39,913 nt of DNA from NCBI GenBank assembly GCA_019113745.1, contig DXGV01000021.1, positions 1-39,913 on the forward strand. The letters are read 5' to 3'. The stretch is from Candidatus Blautia intestinavium (GTDB lineage Bacteria > Bacillota > Clostridia > Lachnospirales > Lachnospiraceae). Made by a program: the position numbers and the translations under genes. Numbering within the stretch: the first letter of the stretch is position 1; each line of letters starts with the position of its first letter. Shown here piece by piece: positions 31,230 through 39,913 of this stretch. The notes beneath the pieces were generated by a model, which worked only from the letters and a program-made list of their open reading frames with translations, did not search any database and had not been told where the DNA came from.

Positions 31230-32033
31230 TCAGATTCCGGCAAAGCGAAAGACTGCCGCAACTGCCAGATAGCAAAGAAGTACCAGATAAGCCAGCCTGT
31301 CTCTCTTTTTATACTGCAGAGGCTTCATCTGGGTTCTGTGTTCGCCGCCGTGATAACATCTGGCTTCCATAGCCATGGCAAGATCATTGGCTCTCCGGAA
31401 AGCGGAGATGAACAGAGGCACCAGAAGCGGCACCATGCTTTTCACCTTCTGGATAAGATTCCCGCTTTCAAAATCTGCACCCCTGGCAATCTGCGCCTTC
31501 ATGATCTTATCCGTCTCTTCCAGCAAAATCGGGATAAACCGGAGGGCGATGGACATCATCATGGCGATCTCATGGACAGGAACATGTATTTTGTTCAACG
31601 GCCTGAGACTTTTCTCCAGACCGTCCGTAAGCTGATTTGGCGTGGTTGTCAGTGTCATAAGCGAAGACCCGATCACCAGATAAATAAGCCGGATCGCCAT
31701 ACGCACCGCCATGGAAATTCCTTCTTTTGTAATTTTCAGTATCCCGAAGCTCCAAAGCGGTTCTCCAGGCGTTAAAAGCATGTTAAACACCATGGTGATA
31801 AGAAGGATGAAAAAAATCGCCTTCAGGCCCTTGAAAATAAATTTCACCGGAACTTTGGATATTTTGATCGCCGCCGCCAGAAAGACGGTAGCCACCGCAT
31901 AACCGGGAATTGTGTGGAACAAAAATATAGACACAATAAAGATCAGAGTGCCTGCAAGCTTTGTTCTGGGATCCAGTCTGTGGATCACGGAATCGGCCGG
32001 ATAATACTGGCCTATGGTAATATCCCGTATCAT
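31230..32033 (-). CDS. ecfT: ECF transporter transmembrane component EcfT
   Basis: A 267-residue membrane scaffold of energy-coupling-factor importers. Hydrophobic helices lie in the first 120 and last 30 residues. The two cytoplasmic coupling motifs are IMKAQIARGADFESG and ANDLAMAMEARCYHGG, each with the Ala-Arg-small residue triplet that contacts the ATPases. It joins EcfA1/EcfA2 with exchangeable substrate-binding S components (riboflavin, folate, biotin and others); no S component is next to it, so this is a group II (shared) module. Its ATG overlaps the ecfA2 stop by 4 nt. Confidence 0.96.
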   Translation of the reverse strand: MIRDITIGQYYPADSVIHRLDPRTKLAGTLIFIVSIFLFHTIPGYAVATVFLAAAIKISKVPVKFIFKGLKAIFFILLITMVFNMLLTPGEPLWSFGILKITKEGISMAVRMAIRLIYLVIGSSLMTLTTTPNQLTDGLEKSLRPLNKIHVPVHEIAMMMSIALRFIPILLEETDKIMKAQIARGADFESGNLIQKVKSMVPLLVPLFISAFRRANDLAMAMEARCYHGGEHRTQMKPLQYKKRDRLAYLVLLCYLAVAAVFRFAGI

Positions 32034-32914
32034 TTTTCCTGTCCTCCTTTCAGTAAAGGAGAACCTGCTTCCCTTAAGGCCTTCAGTATTTCCTCTCTTG
32101 CCTCGGGAATGGTGGTGACTCCGCTTTCCACCTTCAGCCCCTTTTCTTTCAGGGCGTGCATGATGTAAGTGATCTGCGGCGCCGCAAGTCCCATGGTCTC
32201 CAGTTCTTTATAATGGGAAAAAACTTCTTTCGGAGTACCGTCAAAGGGAAGTTCTCCCCTGTTTACCACAATCAGACGCTCCACATATTTTGCCACGTCC
32301 TCCATGCTGTGAGACACCAGGACAATGGTGATCCCTCTTGCGAAATGAAGTTCCGCAATCTGATCAAGTATTTCATCCCGCCCTTTTGGATCAAGGCCTG
32401 CCGTGGGCTCGTCCAGGATCAGGATCTTCGGATTCATAGCCAGAACTCCGGCGATGGCTACTCTTTTTTTCTGACCGCCGGACAGCTCAAAAGGCGATTT
32501 CCGGAAATTTTTTTCCTTAAATCCTACCTGAAGGAGCGCTTTCCTGGCTTCTTCCTCCGCCTCCTCACGGCTGAGTCCCTGATTTACAGGCCCGAAGCAC
32601 ACATCGGAAAGAACGTCGCTTTCAAAAAGCTGGTGTTCCGGATACTGAAACACCAGTCCAACCTGGCTTCTCAGATTTTTTCTGTTGTAATTTTCCGCCC
32701 ACACGTCTTCTCCGTTATACAGGACGGTTCCGGAGGTAGGACGGATCAGAGCGTTAAAATGCTGGATCAGAGTAGACTTTCCGCTTCCTGTGTGGCCGAT
32801 CATACCAATAAACTGACCGTCCGGAATAGTAAGATTAATGTTTTTCAGCGCATGGATCTCATAGGCGGTTCCCGGGCTGTATGTGTATGTTACGTTTTTC
32901 AGCTCTATTGACAT
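32030..32914 (-). CDS. ecfA2: ECF transporter ATPase EcfA2
   Basis: A 294-residue ABC ATPase of the ECF module. Walker A is GHTGSGKST (40-48), the Q-loop is [18 protein letters not shown], the signature is ELSGGQKKR and Walker B is [12 protein letters not shown]. The C-terminal extension (about 230-294), including [16 protein letters not shown], is typical of EcfA. It would form a heterodimer with EcfA1 and drive vitamin uptake. It overlaps ecfA1 by about 10 nt and ecfT by 4 nt. The A2 label follows gene order; the A1/A2 split is by convention. Confidence 0.95.
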   Translation of the reverse strand: MSIELKNVTYTYSPGTAYEIHALKNINLTIPDGQFIGMIGHTGSGKSTLIQHFNALIRPTSGTVLYNGEDVWAENYNRKNLRSQVGLVFQYPEHQLFESDVLSDVCFGPVNQGLSREEAEEEARKALLQVGFKEKNFRKSPFELSGGQKKRVAIAGVLAMNPKILILDEPTAGLDPKGRDEILDQIAELHFARGITIVLVSHSMEDVAKYVERLIVVNRGELPFDGTPKEVFSHYKELETMGLAAPQITYIMHALKEKGLKVESGVTTIPEAREEILKALREAGSPLLKGGQEK

Positions 32915-33750
32915 AAAATATTCACCAGCTCTTCCGTAGTAAGAATCCCATCCGGAAGACCGACTCCGGATTTTTTCAGTTCATAGGCAAGAAGGGTTAC
33001 CTGAGGCACATCCAGACGGTATTTTTTCAGAGTTTCCACCTGGGAGAAAATCTCCCTGGGCGTTCCCTCCATCACCACATGGCCTTCGTCCATAACATAT
33101 ACATGATCCGCATGGATCACTTCCTCCATGTAATGAGTGATCAGGACCACCGTCACTTTTTCCTGTCTGTTTAACTGGCGCACAGCCTCCAAGACCTCTT
33201 TTCGTCCATTTGGGTCCAGCATGGCCGTAGGCTCGTCAAGCACGATACATCTTGGTCTCATAGCCATCACTCCGGCAATAGCCACCCGCTGCTTCTGACC
33301 GCCGGACAGCTTATTGGGAGAATGATGGCGGTAAGCGGTCATCCCTGTTTTTTCCAGGCTCTCCTCCACCCTCTTCCAGATGTCTTCTGTGGGAACTCCC
33401 ATGTTTTCCGGGCCGAATCCTACGTCTTCTTCCACAACTGTTCCGATGATCTGATTATCCGGATTCTGGAATACCATTCCGGCTTTCTGGCGTATTTTCC
33501 ACAGCTCCGGTTCTTTCAGAGTGTCCATTCCGTCAATCCAGATCGTTCCCTCTGTAGGAAGAAGAAGGGCGTTGATGTGTTTTGCCAGCGTAGATTTGCC
33601 GGAGCCGTTATGCCCCAGCACAGCCACAAATTCACCTTCCTGGATATCTATGTTTACGTTATCCACTGCCCTCTGGGTATCCTGCACGTTTCCGTCTTCG
33701 TCGTATTTAAAATAGTCAAATCCAAGTTTTACTGCTTTGATGATTCCCAT
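32905..33750 (-). CDS. ecfA1: ECF transporter ATPase EcfA1
   Basis: A 281-residue ABC ATPase of the ECF module. Walker A is GHNGSGKST (45-53), the Q-loop is [20 protein letters not shown], the signature is KLSGGQKQR and Walker B is [12 protein letters not shown]. The C-terminal [14 protein letters not shown] segment matches EcfA1. It is first of the three ECF genes and lies only 14 bp after engB, so the module probably shares the upstream protease/engB transcript. Confidence 0.95.
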   Translation of the reverse strand: MGIIKAVKLGFDYFKYDEDGNVQDTQRAVDNVNIDIQEGEFVAVLGHNGSGKSTLAKHINALLLPTEGTIWIDGMDTLKEPELWKIRQKAGMVFQNPDNQIIGTVVEEDVGFGPENMGVPTEDIWKRVEESLEKTGMTAYRHHSPNKLSGGQKQRVAIAGVMAMRPRCIVLDEPTAMLDPNGRKEVLEAVRQLNRQEKVTVVLITHYMEEVIHADHVYVMDEGHVVMEGTPREIFSQVETLKKYRLDVPQVTLLAYELKKSGVGLPDGILTTEELVNILCQ

Positions 33751-33764
33751 TCTCTGCCGTCCTT

Positions 33765-34370
33765 TCAGGATTCTTCCCCGGAATCCGGCGTGATCAGCTC
33801 TCCGATCAGTTCCCAGATTTCATCTCTTCCCTGTTTCGTTTCCGCCGAAAAAGGTATCACCACGGCGTCCTTTTCCAGTCGTAGCCCTTCTCTGAGGATT
33901 TTCAGATTCTTCTGGACCTGGCTTCTTTTCAGCTTATCCAGCTTTGTGGCGATGATGATCGGCTGAAAACCGTTATGAAGGATCCATTCGTACATCTGAC
34001 AGTCATTTGCCGAAGGCTCATGCCGGATATCGATCAGAAGAAAGACGGCTCTAAGATTTTTTGAAGTATGAAGATATCGCTCGATCATCTTACCCCATTT
34101 TTCTTTTTCTGACTGGGATACCCTGGCATATCCGTATCCGGGAAGATCCACCAGATACATTTCTCTGTTGATCTTATAGAAATTAATGGTCTGGGTTTTC
34201 CCCGGCTGTCCGCTGGTACGGGCCAGGGATTTCCTGTTCATCAGTCCGTTGATCAGGGAGGATTTCCCCACATTGGATTTTCCCGCAAAAGCCACTTCCG
34301 GCATTCCTGTATCGGGAAGACGGCTGGTAACTCCGCATACAATATCTAATTCTGCTTGTTTGATAACCAT
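33765..34370 (-). CDS. engB: Ribosome biogenesis GTPase EngB (YsxC/YihA)
   Basis: A 201-residue TRAFAC GTPase needed for 50S assembly. G1 is [15 protein letters not shown], the G2 region is [13 protein letters not shown]3 is [11 protein letters not shown]4 is ATKLDKL and G5 is PFSAETKQG. Length is typical. It follows lon by 17 bp, the usual lon-ysxC pairing in Firmicutes. Confidence 0.97.
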   Translation of the reverse strand: MVIKQAELDIVCGVTSRLPDTGMPEVAFAGKSNVGKSSLINGLMNRKSLARTSGQPGKTQTINFYKINREMYLVDLPGYGYARVSQSEKEKWGKMIERYLHTSKNLRAVFLLIDIRHEPSANDCQMYEWILHNGFQPIIIATKLDKLKRSQVQKNLKILREGLRLEKDAVVIPFSAETKQGRDEIWELIGELITPDSGEES

Positions 34371-34387
34371 TGGTTTCCTCTCTGTAT

Positions 34388-36706
34388 TCAGTGTTCTCTC
34401 AGGGCTTCATGAAGTACGTCCGTCATATTGCCTACATAGAAGATCTTCAGCCCTTTCAGGATCTCCGGATCCATATCCTGAATATCCCCTTTGTTCTTCT
34501 CCGGAACAAGCACCTCTTTAATCTTGGCGTATTTTGCCGCCAGAAGCTTTTCCTTCAGGCCGCCGATAGGAAGCACGCGGCCCCGGAGAGTGATCTCTCC
34601 CGTCATAGCCACGTCCGCCCTTACTTCTTTTTTTGTGATCGCGGACAGCATTGCAGTGGCCATGGTGATCCCGGCGGAAGGGCCGTCTTTGGGAACCGCT
34701 CCTTCCGGTATATGTACGTGGATATCATGCTCCTGGAAAAATTCCGGAGCGATGCCGTACTGATCCGCCACAGAACGGATATAGGAAATGCCTGCCTGGG
34801 CGGACTCCTTCATTACGTCTCCAAGCTGGCCTGTAAGGACCAGTTCTCCTTTTCCCGGAAGGACGTTCACCTCTATCTGCAGGGTATCTCCGCCTACCTG
34901 GGTCCAGGCCAGCCCTCTTGCGATGCCTACCTCGTCCTTCTGGTTTGCCATCAGATAGCTGTAGCGGCTTCGTCCCAGGAAAGCTTCCAGATTCTTACTG
35001 TTCACCGTCACTTTTTCTTTGCCGTTCTCCATAAGCTGTCTGGCTGCCTTGCGGCAGATCTGGCCGATCTTTCTTTCCAGACTGCGGACTCCGGCTTCTT
35101 TTGTATACTGATTAATGATCTTTCCGAGAACGGGCGTCTGGATGACAAGCTGTCCTTCCTGGATCCCGTTGATCTCCATCTGCTTTGGTATCAGATGCTC
35201 TTTTGCGATATGTTCTTTCTCATTTTCCGTATAGCCGGAAATTTCTATCACTTCCATACGGTCCAGGAGCGGTCTGGGAATCTCCTGCATATCGTTTGCC
35301 GTGGCAATAAAGAGGACTTCCGAAAGATCCTGGGCGATTTCCACATAGTGATCGTTGAACCTGCTGTTCTGTTCCGGATCCAGAACCTCCAGCAAAGCGG
35401 AAGAAACGTCTCCCCGGTAATCGCTGCTTGTCTTATCGATCTCATCCAGAAGCATCAGGGGATTGCTCACTCCCGCCTGCTGCAGCGCCGCCGTAATGCG
35501 GCCGGGCATCGCTCCCACATATGTTTTTCTGTGGCCGCGGATCTCCGCCTCATCCCGGACGCCGCCCAGACATATCCTTACATACTTTTTATGAAGCGCT
35601 TCCGCCACAGACTTCGCGATAGATGTTTTTCCCGTGCCCGGCGGTCCCACCAGACAGAGGATCGGCGTTTTCCCTCCTGCCGTCAGCTTCCGCACAGAAA
35701 GGAACTCCATGATCCGCTCCTTTACATCTTTCAGCCCATAATGTCCCTCTTCCAGTATCTTCCACGCCTCTTTCAGATCATCGGAATCCTGAGAACGGCG
35801 GTTCCAGGGCAGGCTGAGAAGCGTTTCGATATACGTACTGAGCACGCTGCTCTCCGCAGCGCTTCCTGACATGCTTTTAAAGCGGTCGATCTCTTTGGAT
35901 ATCTTTTCCTTTACTTCTTCGGACGCTTCAAGGTCTTCCAGCTTTTTGCGGTATTCTTCCGCAGCGTCGGACGTTTTATCCTCTCCCAGTTCCTCACGGA
36001 TCAGTTTTAACTGTTCTCTTAAAATATATTCCCTCTGATTTTTATCTACCCGCTCTTTCAGTTTCTGCTGAAGCTCCTGACCGATCTGAAGGATTTCTGT
36101 TTCGCTGGTCAGTATTGCCCCCAGAACCTCATACTGCTCCTCCAGGGTCACTGCTTCCAGAATCTTCTGTTTGTTCTGGTAAGACAGAGGAAGATTTACC
36201 GCAATCTGTGAAATCAGTTCTTCTATATCCTGGATATTCAGGATCTGGGCCGCCAGCTCACGGCTGATTTTCCCGCTGTCCATACAATAGCGGTGGAACA
36301 GTGTCCGTATGCTCCGGTACATGGCTTCCCGAACAGGCTCTGAATAATTCTGCGCATCAGATTCAAATCCTGTGATCTCCGCCCTCAGATATGGTTCTTC
36401 CGATTCTATATTTAAAAGCTCCGCTCTTGTTTTACCTTCTACCAGAACGCGCAGAAGATTATGGGGAAGCTTCACCACCTGTTTGATATAGGCGACTGTT
36501 CCGACTTTATAGAGCTCTTCAATCCCCGGCGTCTCAATCTCCGGATCTTTCTGGGTGACCAGAAAAATTGTCTGGTCATGAAGCATCGCCGCCTCGATAG
36601 CTTTCACAGACCTTTCTCTGCTGACGTCAAAATGAACGATCATATCCGGCAGTATCGTAGTTCCCCGAAGGGCGATGGCCGGCAGTATCTGAATTAACTG
36701 TGTCAT
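34388..36706 (-). CDS. lon: ATP-dependent protease Lon (La)
   Basis: A 772-residue Lon A-type protease. The N-terminal substrate domain (about 1-200) begins [20 protein letters not shown]; a long coiled region follows (190-300). The AAA+ domain has Walker [10 protein letters not shown] and Walker [10 protein letters not shown]. The C-terminal protease domain has the catalytic pair S677 (PKDGPSAG) and K718 (PIGGLKEK). It degrades misfolded and regulatory proteins in the cytoplasm. It lies 18 bp after clpX and before engB. The long open frame on the opposite strand is a shadow. Confidence 0.97.
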   Translation of the reverse strand: MTQLIQILPAIALRGTTILPDMIVHFDVSRERSVKAIEAAMLHDQTIFLVTQKDPEIETPGIEELYKVGTVAYIKQVVKLPHNLLRVLVEGKTRAELLNIESEEPYLRAEITGFESDAQNYSEPVREAMYRSIRTLFHRYCMDSGKISRELAAQILNIQDIEELISQIAVNLPLSYQNKQKILEAVTLEEQYEVLGAILTSETEILQIGQELQQKLKERVDKNQREYILREQLKLIREELGEDKTSDAAEEYRKKLEDLEASEEVKEKISKEIDRFKSMSGSAAESSVLSTYIETLLSLPWNRRSQDSDDLKEAWKILEEGHYGLKDVKERIMEFLSVRKLTAGGKTPILCLVGPPGTGKTSIAKSVAEALHKKYVRICLGGVRDEAEIRGHRKTYVGAMPGRITAALQQAGVSNPLMLLDEIDKTSSDYRGDVSSALLEVLDPEQNSRFNDHYVEIAQDLSEVLFIATANDMQEIPRPLLDRMEVIEISGYTENEKEHIAKEHLIPKQMEINGIQEGQLVIQTPVLGKIINQYTKEAGVRSLERKIGQICRKAARQLMENGKEKVTVNSKNLEAFLGRSRYSYLMANQKDEVGIARGLAWTQVGGDTLQIEVNVLPGKGELVLTGQLGDVMKESAQAGISYIRSVADQYGIAPEFFQEHDIHVHIPEGAVPKDGPSAGITMATAMLSAITKKEVRADVAMTGEITLRGRVLPIGGLKEKLLAAKYAKIKEVLVPEKNKGDIQDMDPEILKGLKIFYVGNMTDVLHEALREH

Positions 36707-36724
36707 GTAATGTCAGTCCCTTCC

Positions 36725-38032
36725 TCAGGCCGTTTCAGGTTTTCCCTTTTTTCTGGAGCGGGAATTTCTTCTGTTCACAGGCTGGGCCGGAACTTCTCCA
36801 TAAATAATTTCCGGCTCTCCGGTTCCCTCCACGGTCTCCTTCGTAATGATGGCCTTTCGTATTCTCTGGTCCGAAGGCGCTTTATACATGAGATCCATCA
36901 GGGAATTTTCCATGATGGAACGCAGTCCTCTGGCGCCGGTTTTACGTTCCAGAGATTTTTTTGCGACAAGCTTAAGCGCTTCGTCCTGGAAATCCAGTTC
37001 TACTCCATCCAGCTCAAAAAGCTTATGATACTGTTTTGTAAGAGAGTTTTTCGGCTCCCGCAGTATACGGATCAGAGCCTCCTCGTCCAGCCCGTCCAGT
37101 GTTACCACAATCGGAACACGTCCGATAAATTCCGGTATCAGACCGAATTTAATGAAATCTTCCGGCATTACATCTTTCAGGACCTCTCCTACATTCCGTT
37201 CTTCTTTTGCCGCCACCTCGGCGCCAAAACCAATGGATTTCGTATCTTTCCTAGCCTCAATGATCTTTTCGATCCCTTCAAAGGCACCGCCGCAGATAAA
37301 CAGAATATTTGTGGTATCGATCTGGATAAACTCCTGATGAGGATGTTTCCTGCCTCCCTGGGGCGGCACGCTTGCCACTGTTCCCTCCAGGATCTTCAGA
37401 AGCGCCTGCTGTACTCCCTCTCCGGAAACATCGCGGGTAATGGACGCATTTTCAGATTTTCTGGTAATCTTATCAATCTCGTCGATATAAATGATTCCAT
37501 ACTGCGCCCGTTCGATGTCGTAATCCGCCGCCTGTATGATCTTCAGAAGAATGTTTTCCACATCCTCGCCCACATATCCGGCTTCAGTAAGAGTCGTAGC
37601 GTCTGCAATGGCAAAAGGCACATTCAGAAGACGCGCCAGTGTCTGCGCCAGCAGGGTTTTTCCAGAACCGGTAGGACCCAGCATCAGAATGTTGCTCTTC
37701 TGAAGTTCCACATCCAGATCCCTGGCAGCCAGAATTCTCTTATAATGGTTATACACCGCTACGGACAGCGCTTTTTTCGCCTCGTCTTGTCCGATCACAT
37801 AATCATCCAGTATCCTGTGGATCTCCTCCGGCTTCAGCAGATTGATATCCGTATCATACGCCTCGTCCTGCCCGTATCCGGACAGTTCCTCCTCCATGAT
37901 CTCCGCGCAGATTCCAATGCATTCATCACAGATAAACACACCGTCCGGGCCGGCGATCAGCTTGCGTACCTGATCCTCAGATTTTTTGCAAAAAGAGCAT
38001 CTGACTTTGCCCTCTCTTATTTTGTCTGCCAT
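36725..38032 (-). CDS. clpX: ATP-dependent Clp protease ATP-binding subunit ClpX
   Basis: A 435-residue unfoldase that feeds ClpP. The N-terminal zinc-binding domain has cysteines in CSFCKKSED and ICDECIGIC. The AAA+ core has Walker [10 protein letters not shown], Walker [11 protein letters not shown], the RKH-type pore loop region and the IGF loop (KSIGFGAEV) that docks on ClpP. The C-terminus is basic ([11 protein letters not shown]), slightly longer than in Bacillus. It lies downstream of clpP with a hairpin in between. Confidence 0.97.
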   Translation of the reverse strand: MADKIREGKVRCSFCKKSEDQVRKLIAGPDGVFICDECIGICAEIMEEELSGYGQDEAYDTDINLLKPEEIHRILDDYVIGQDEAKKALSVAVYNHYKRILAARDLDVELQKSNILMLGPTGSGKTLLAQTLARLLNVPFAIADATTLTEAGYVGEDVENILLKIIQAADYDIERAQYGIIYIDEIDKITRKSENASITRDVSGEGVQQALLKILEGTVASVPPQGGRKHPHQEFIQIDTTNILFICGGAFEGIEKIIEARKDTKSIGFGAEVAAKEERNVGEVLKDVMPEDFIKFGLIPEFIGRVPIVVTLDGLDEEALIRILREPKNSLTKQYHKLFELDGVELDFQDEALKLVAKKSLERKTGARGLRSIMENSLMDLMYKAPSDQRIRKAIITKETVEGTGEPEIIYGEVPAQPVNRRNSRSRKKGKPETA

Positions 38033-38075
38033 AAATATTTCTCGTTTCCTTTCTTTTTAATATGCTGAGATAAAA

Positions 38076-38106
38076 GCAAGATAAGACTCCCCGTCAGAGG
38101 AGTCTT
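38076..38106 (-). terminator. Hairpin between clpP and clpX
   Basis: An 8-bp stem, aagactcc (38083-38090) and ggagtctt (38099-38106), with an 8-nt loop. On the minus strand ATCTTGCTTTTATC follows, a weak U-tract. It may partly terminate clpP transcription and so reduce clpX expression relative to clpP. Confidence 0.6.
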
Positions 38107-38113
38107 GTTTGCG

Positions 38114-38695
38114 CTATTTATGTTCGACGACACCGTCGATCAGTCCGTATGCTTTTGCTTCTTCCGCAGTCATATAATTATCGCGGTCTGTATCCTTTTC
38201 CACAACCTCAATAGGCTGTCCTGTATTTTCAGCCAGGATCTCGTTGAGAGTTCTCTTGGTCTGTGCAATGTGATCCGCTACGATCTGGATTTCCGTAGCC
38301 TGTCCCTGCGCGCCGCCGGAGGGCTGATGGATCATGATCGTAGAATGGGGCAGGGCATATCTCTTGCCCTTTGTTCCTCCTGCCAGAAGGAACGCGCCCA
38401 TGCTGGCCGCCATTCCCAGGCAGATGGTGGAAACATCACATTTAATATACTTCATTGTATCGTAAATCGCCATCCCGGCAGTTACAGAGCCGCCCGGGCT
38501 GTTGATATAAAGCTGGATATCCTTGCCCGGATCCTCCGCTTCCAGGAACAGAAGCTGCGCCACAACAATACTTGCGCTGACATCGTTGACCTCTTCTCCA
38601 AGGAAAATGATCCTGTCCTTTAAAAGACGGGAATAGATATCATAGCTTCTTTCTCCTCTGCTCGTCTGCTCAATGACATAAGGTACTAAACTCAT
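38114..38695 (-). CDS. clpP: ATP-dependent Clp protease proteolytic subunit ClpP
   Basis: A 193-residue serine peptidase forming the double-heptamer chamber. The catalytic triad is S98 (GMAASMGAF), H123 ([10 protein letters not shown]) and D172 (TDRDNYM). The oxyanion-region motif [12 protein letters not shown] is intact. No propeptide beyond a few residues is evident. It sits between tig and clpX, the standard order, with its start 50 bp after tig. Confidence 0.98.
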   Translation of the reverse strand: MSLVPYVIEQTSRGERSYDIYSRLLKDRIIFLGEEVNDVSASIVVAQLLFLEAEDPGKDIQLYINSPGGSVTAGMAIYDTMKYIKCDVSTICLGMAASMGAFLLAGGTKGKRYALPHSTIMIHQPSGGAQGQATEIQIVADHIAQTKRTLNEILAENTGQPIEVVEKDTDRDNYMTAEEAKAYGLIDGVVEHK

Positions 38696-38744
38696 AAATA
38701 TGCCTCCATTCGTTCGCTCATCAGTTATGATGACTCACTCCTGC

Positions 38745-39913
38745 TCAGGCTTCCTTTGCCTCATCAGCAACCAGAGTTACGGCTTTCTGTACAGCCATAT
38801 CTTTCTTCATCTGCTCTAATTCACGGTCGCCCAGCAGTTCTTTTAATTTGTCTGCTTCCATTTTATACATTTCAGCCATCTTGCTGATCTCTTCATTTAC
38901 TTCTTCATCTGCAGGCTGAATGTTTTCTGTCTCTGCAATCTTTTCGAGAACAAGTCTTGTCTGGATTCTCTTAAGAGCCTGCGGTTTCATTTCTTCACGC
39001 ATCTTGTCCGCAGTCATGCCTGTGAACTGGAAATACTGCTCCATTGTCAGGCCCTGAGCCTGCATTCTTCTGGAGAAATCATCCAGCATCTGGCTGATCT
39101 GTGTATTGATCATGGCATCCGGGATTTCCATCTGCGCATTCTCGATCGCTTTATCCACAGCAGCGTTTTCTTTTGCCGTACGGGCTTCTTTTTCTTTTCT
39201 TTCTGTAAGCTTCTTTCTGATGTCGTCTTTATATTCCGCAAGAGTATCAAACTCAGATACATCCTGAGCGAAATCGTCGTCCAGCTCCGGAAGTTCCTTC
39301 GCCTCCACTTTCTTTACGTCGCACTGGAATACGGCGGCCTTGCCGGCAAGCTCCGCAGCCTGGTATTCTTCCGGGAAAGTAACGTTTACTTCCACATGAT
39401 CTCCAGCTTTTACGCCTACAAGCTGATCCTCAAATCCGGGAATAAAGGAACCGGAACCAAGTGTCAGCGGGTAGTCTGTTCCTTTTCCGCCTTCAAAAGC
39501 CGTACCGTCGATGAATCCCTCGAAATCAATTGTAGCGATATCGCCGTTCTCTGCTCCGCGGTCTTCTACAGTAATCGTTCTGGAGTTCTTCTCCTGTTCT
39601 TTCTTCAGTTCTGCTTCGATCTCTTCCTCAGTTACCTCTGTTTCTGTTTTCGGAACTTCCAGGCCCTTATACTCGCCCAGAGTTACTTCCGGCTTCACTG
39701 CTACTTCCGCTGTGAAGATAAACGCTTTGCCCGGCTCTGCCTGGGTCACGTCGATCTCCGGCTGGGAAACGATCTCAAGCTCGCACTCTTCAAGAGCCTT
39801 GCTGTAATGCTCCGGAATCAGAGCGTTGGCTGCGTCTTCCAGGAAAATGCCTTTGCCGTACATATGCTCGATCATCTTTCTCGGAGCTTTTCCTTTACGG
39901 AAACCGGGAATGG
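38745..39913 (-). CDS. tig: Trigger factor, 5'-truncated by the window edge
   Basis: A ribosome-bound chaperone/peptidyl-prolyl isomerase. The reading frame continues off the right edge: codons 39876-39911 read IPGFRKGKAPRK, the ribosome-binding signature GFRxGxxP, so the ATG at 39875 is internal. About 30-40 N-terminal residues are missing. The FKBP-type domain (GAENGDIATIDFEGFIDGTA, SGSFIPGFEDQLVG) and the helical C-terminal arms (LEKIAETENIQPADEEV) are complete. It heads the tig-clpP-clpX-lon-engB group. Confidence 0.96.
   Translation of the reverse strand, partial: IPGFRKGKAPRKMIEHMYGKGIFLEDAANALIPEHYSKALEECELEIVSQPEIDVTQAEPGKAFIFTAEVAVKPEVTLGEYKGLEVPKTETEVTEEEIEAELKKEQEKNSRTITVEDRGAENGDIATIDFEGFIDGTAFEGGKGTDYPLTLGSGSFIPGFEDQLVGVKAGDHVEVNVTFPEEYQAAELAGKAAVFQCDVKKVEAKELPELDDDFAQDVSEFDTLAEYKDDIRKKLTERKEKEARTAKENAAVDKAIENAQMEIPDAMINTQISQMLDDFSRRMQAQGLTMEQYFQFTGMTADKMREEMKPQALKRIQTRLVLEKIAETENIQPADEEVNEEISKMAEMYKMEADKLKELLGDRELEQMKKDMAVQKAVTLVADEAKEA

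Noticed and set aside
34370..35869. Long open frame (499 codons) on the plus strand
   Set aside because: It is antisense to lon, shows no recognisable domain and has the cysteine/histidine/arginine-rich composition of a shadow frame.
36710..38068. Long open frame (452 codons) on the plus strand
   Set aside because: It is antisense to clpX; no domain, and its extent mirrors the clpX gene.
1..39913. CRISPR array, tRNA, rRNA or prophage genes
   Set aside because: No regularly spaced repeats, RNA gene signatures or phage structural genes were seen.

Overview
The window looks like a chromosome segment of an anaerobic, gut-type Clostridia, most likely Lachnospiraceae. The basis is moderate GC, strong GGAGG ribosome-binding sites, anaerobic sulfite reductase asrABC, the tig-clpP-clpX-lon-engB order, a group II ECF module and a clostridial-type ketose 3-epimerase. 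Nearly all genes are on the minus strand; only a DeoR-type regulator and a CDF metal transporter are on the plus strand. No rRNA, tRNA or CRISPR array was seen.

Layout. 1-1540 is an AT-rich accessory edge: a TIR-domain gene, a cluster of short repeats that may be an IS end, and a fragment of a Fic-family gene. 1555-3197 is a YczE/YitT-type membrane protein with a CysK-like enzyme. 3354-6218 is ribosomal protein L25/Ctc, a LOG-family hydrolase and a MATE transporter. 6285-15688 is a ten-gene carbohydrate operon: ribose-type ABC importer, two DhaK/DhaL-type pairs, class II aldolase, D-tagatose/allulose-type 3-epimerase and an RpiB-type isomerase. A DeoR-family regulator diverges from it (15965-16744). 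16840-17202 is a small cysteine-motif protein. 17404-20191 is asrCBA. 20375-23911 is a Crp/Fnr regulator, a YibE/F protein and a secreted alkaline phosphatase. 24065-28166 is a phosphorelay (hybrid kinase, Hpt protein, REC-HD-GYP phosphodiesterase). 28236-29006 is a NYN-LOTUS RNase-like protein and 29146-30315 a CDF transporter. 30469-39913 is housekeeping: truA, ecfT, ecfA2, ecfA1, engB, lon, clpX, clpP and a 5'-truncated tig.

How the parts work together. The sugar operon has import, phosphorylation, isomerisation and aldol cleavage, so it should send an imported ketose or short/branched sugar into central metabolism; the substrate cannot be read from sequence. One of its DhaK-like proteins lacks both substrate-handling histidines, and one DhaL-like protein has an altered nucleotide site. 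The sulfite reductase operon appears to be controlled by the adjacent Crp-like regulator. A perfect palindrome with core GTGA-N6-TCAC, which also forms the regulator gene's terminator, is centred 41.5 bp upstream of the start site predicted from a TATGAT -10 box. The regulator carries the matching R-E-T-x-x-R recognition helix.

Most promising for novelty: the sugar operon with its degenerate DhaK paralogue, the dual-use terminator/operator in front of asrA, and the TIR gene at an accessory boundary. Several gene starts were moved to internal ATG codons with good Shine-Dalgarno sites; each entry says so.
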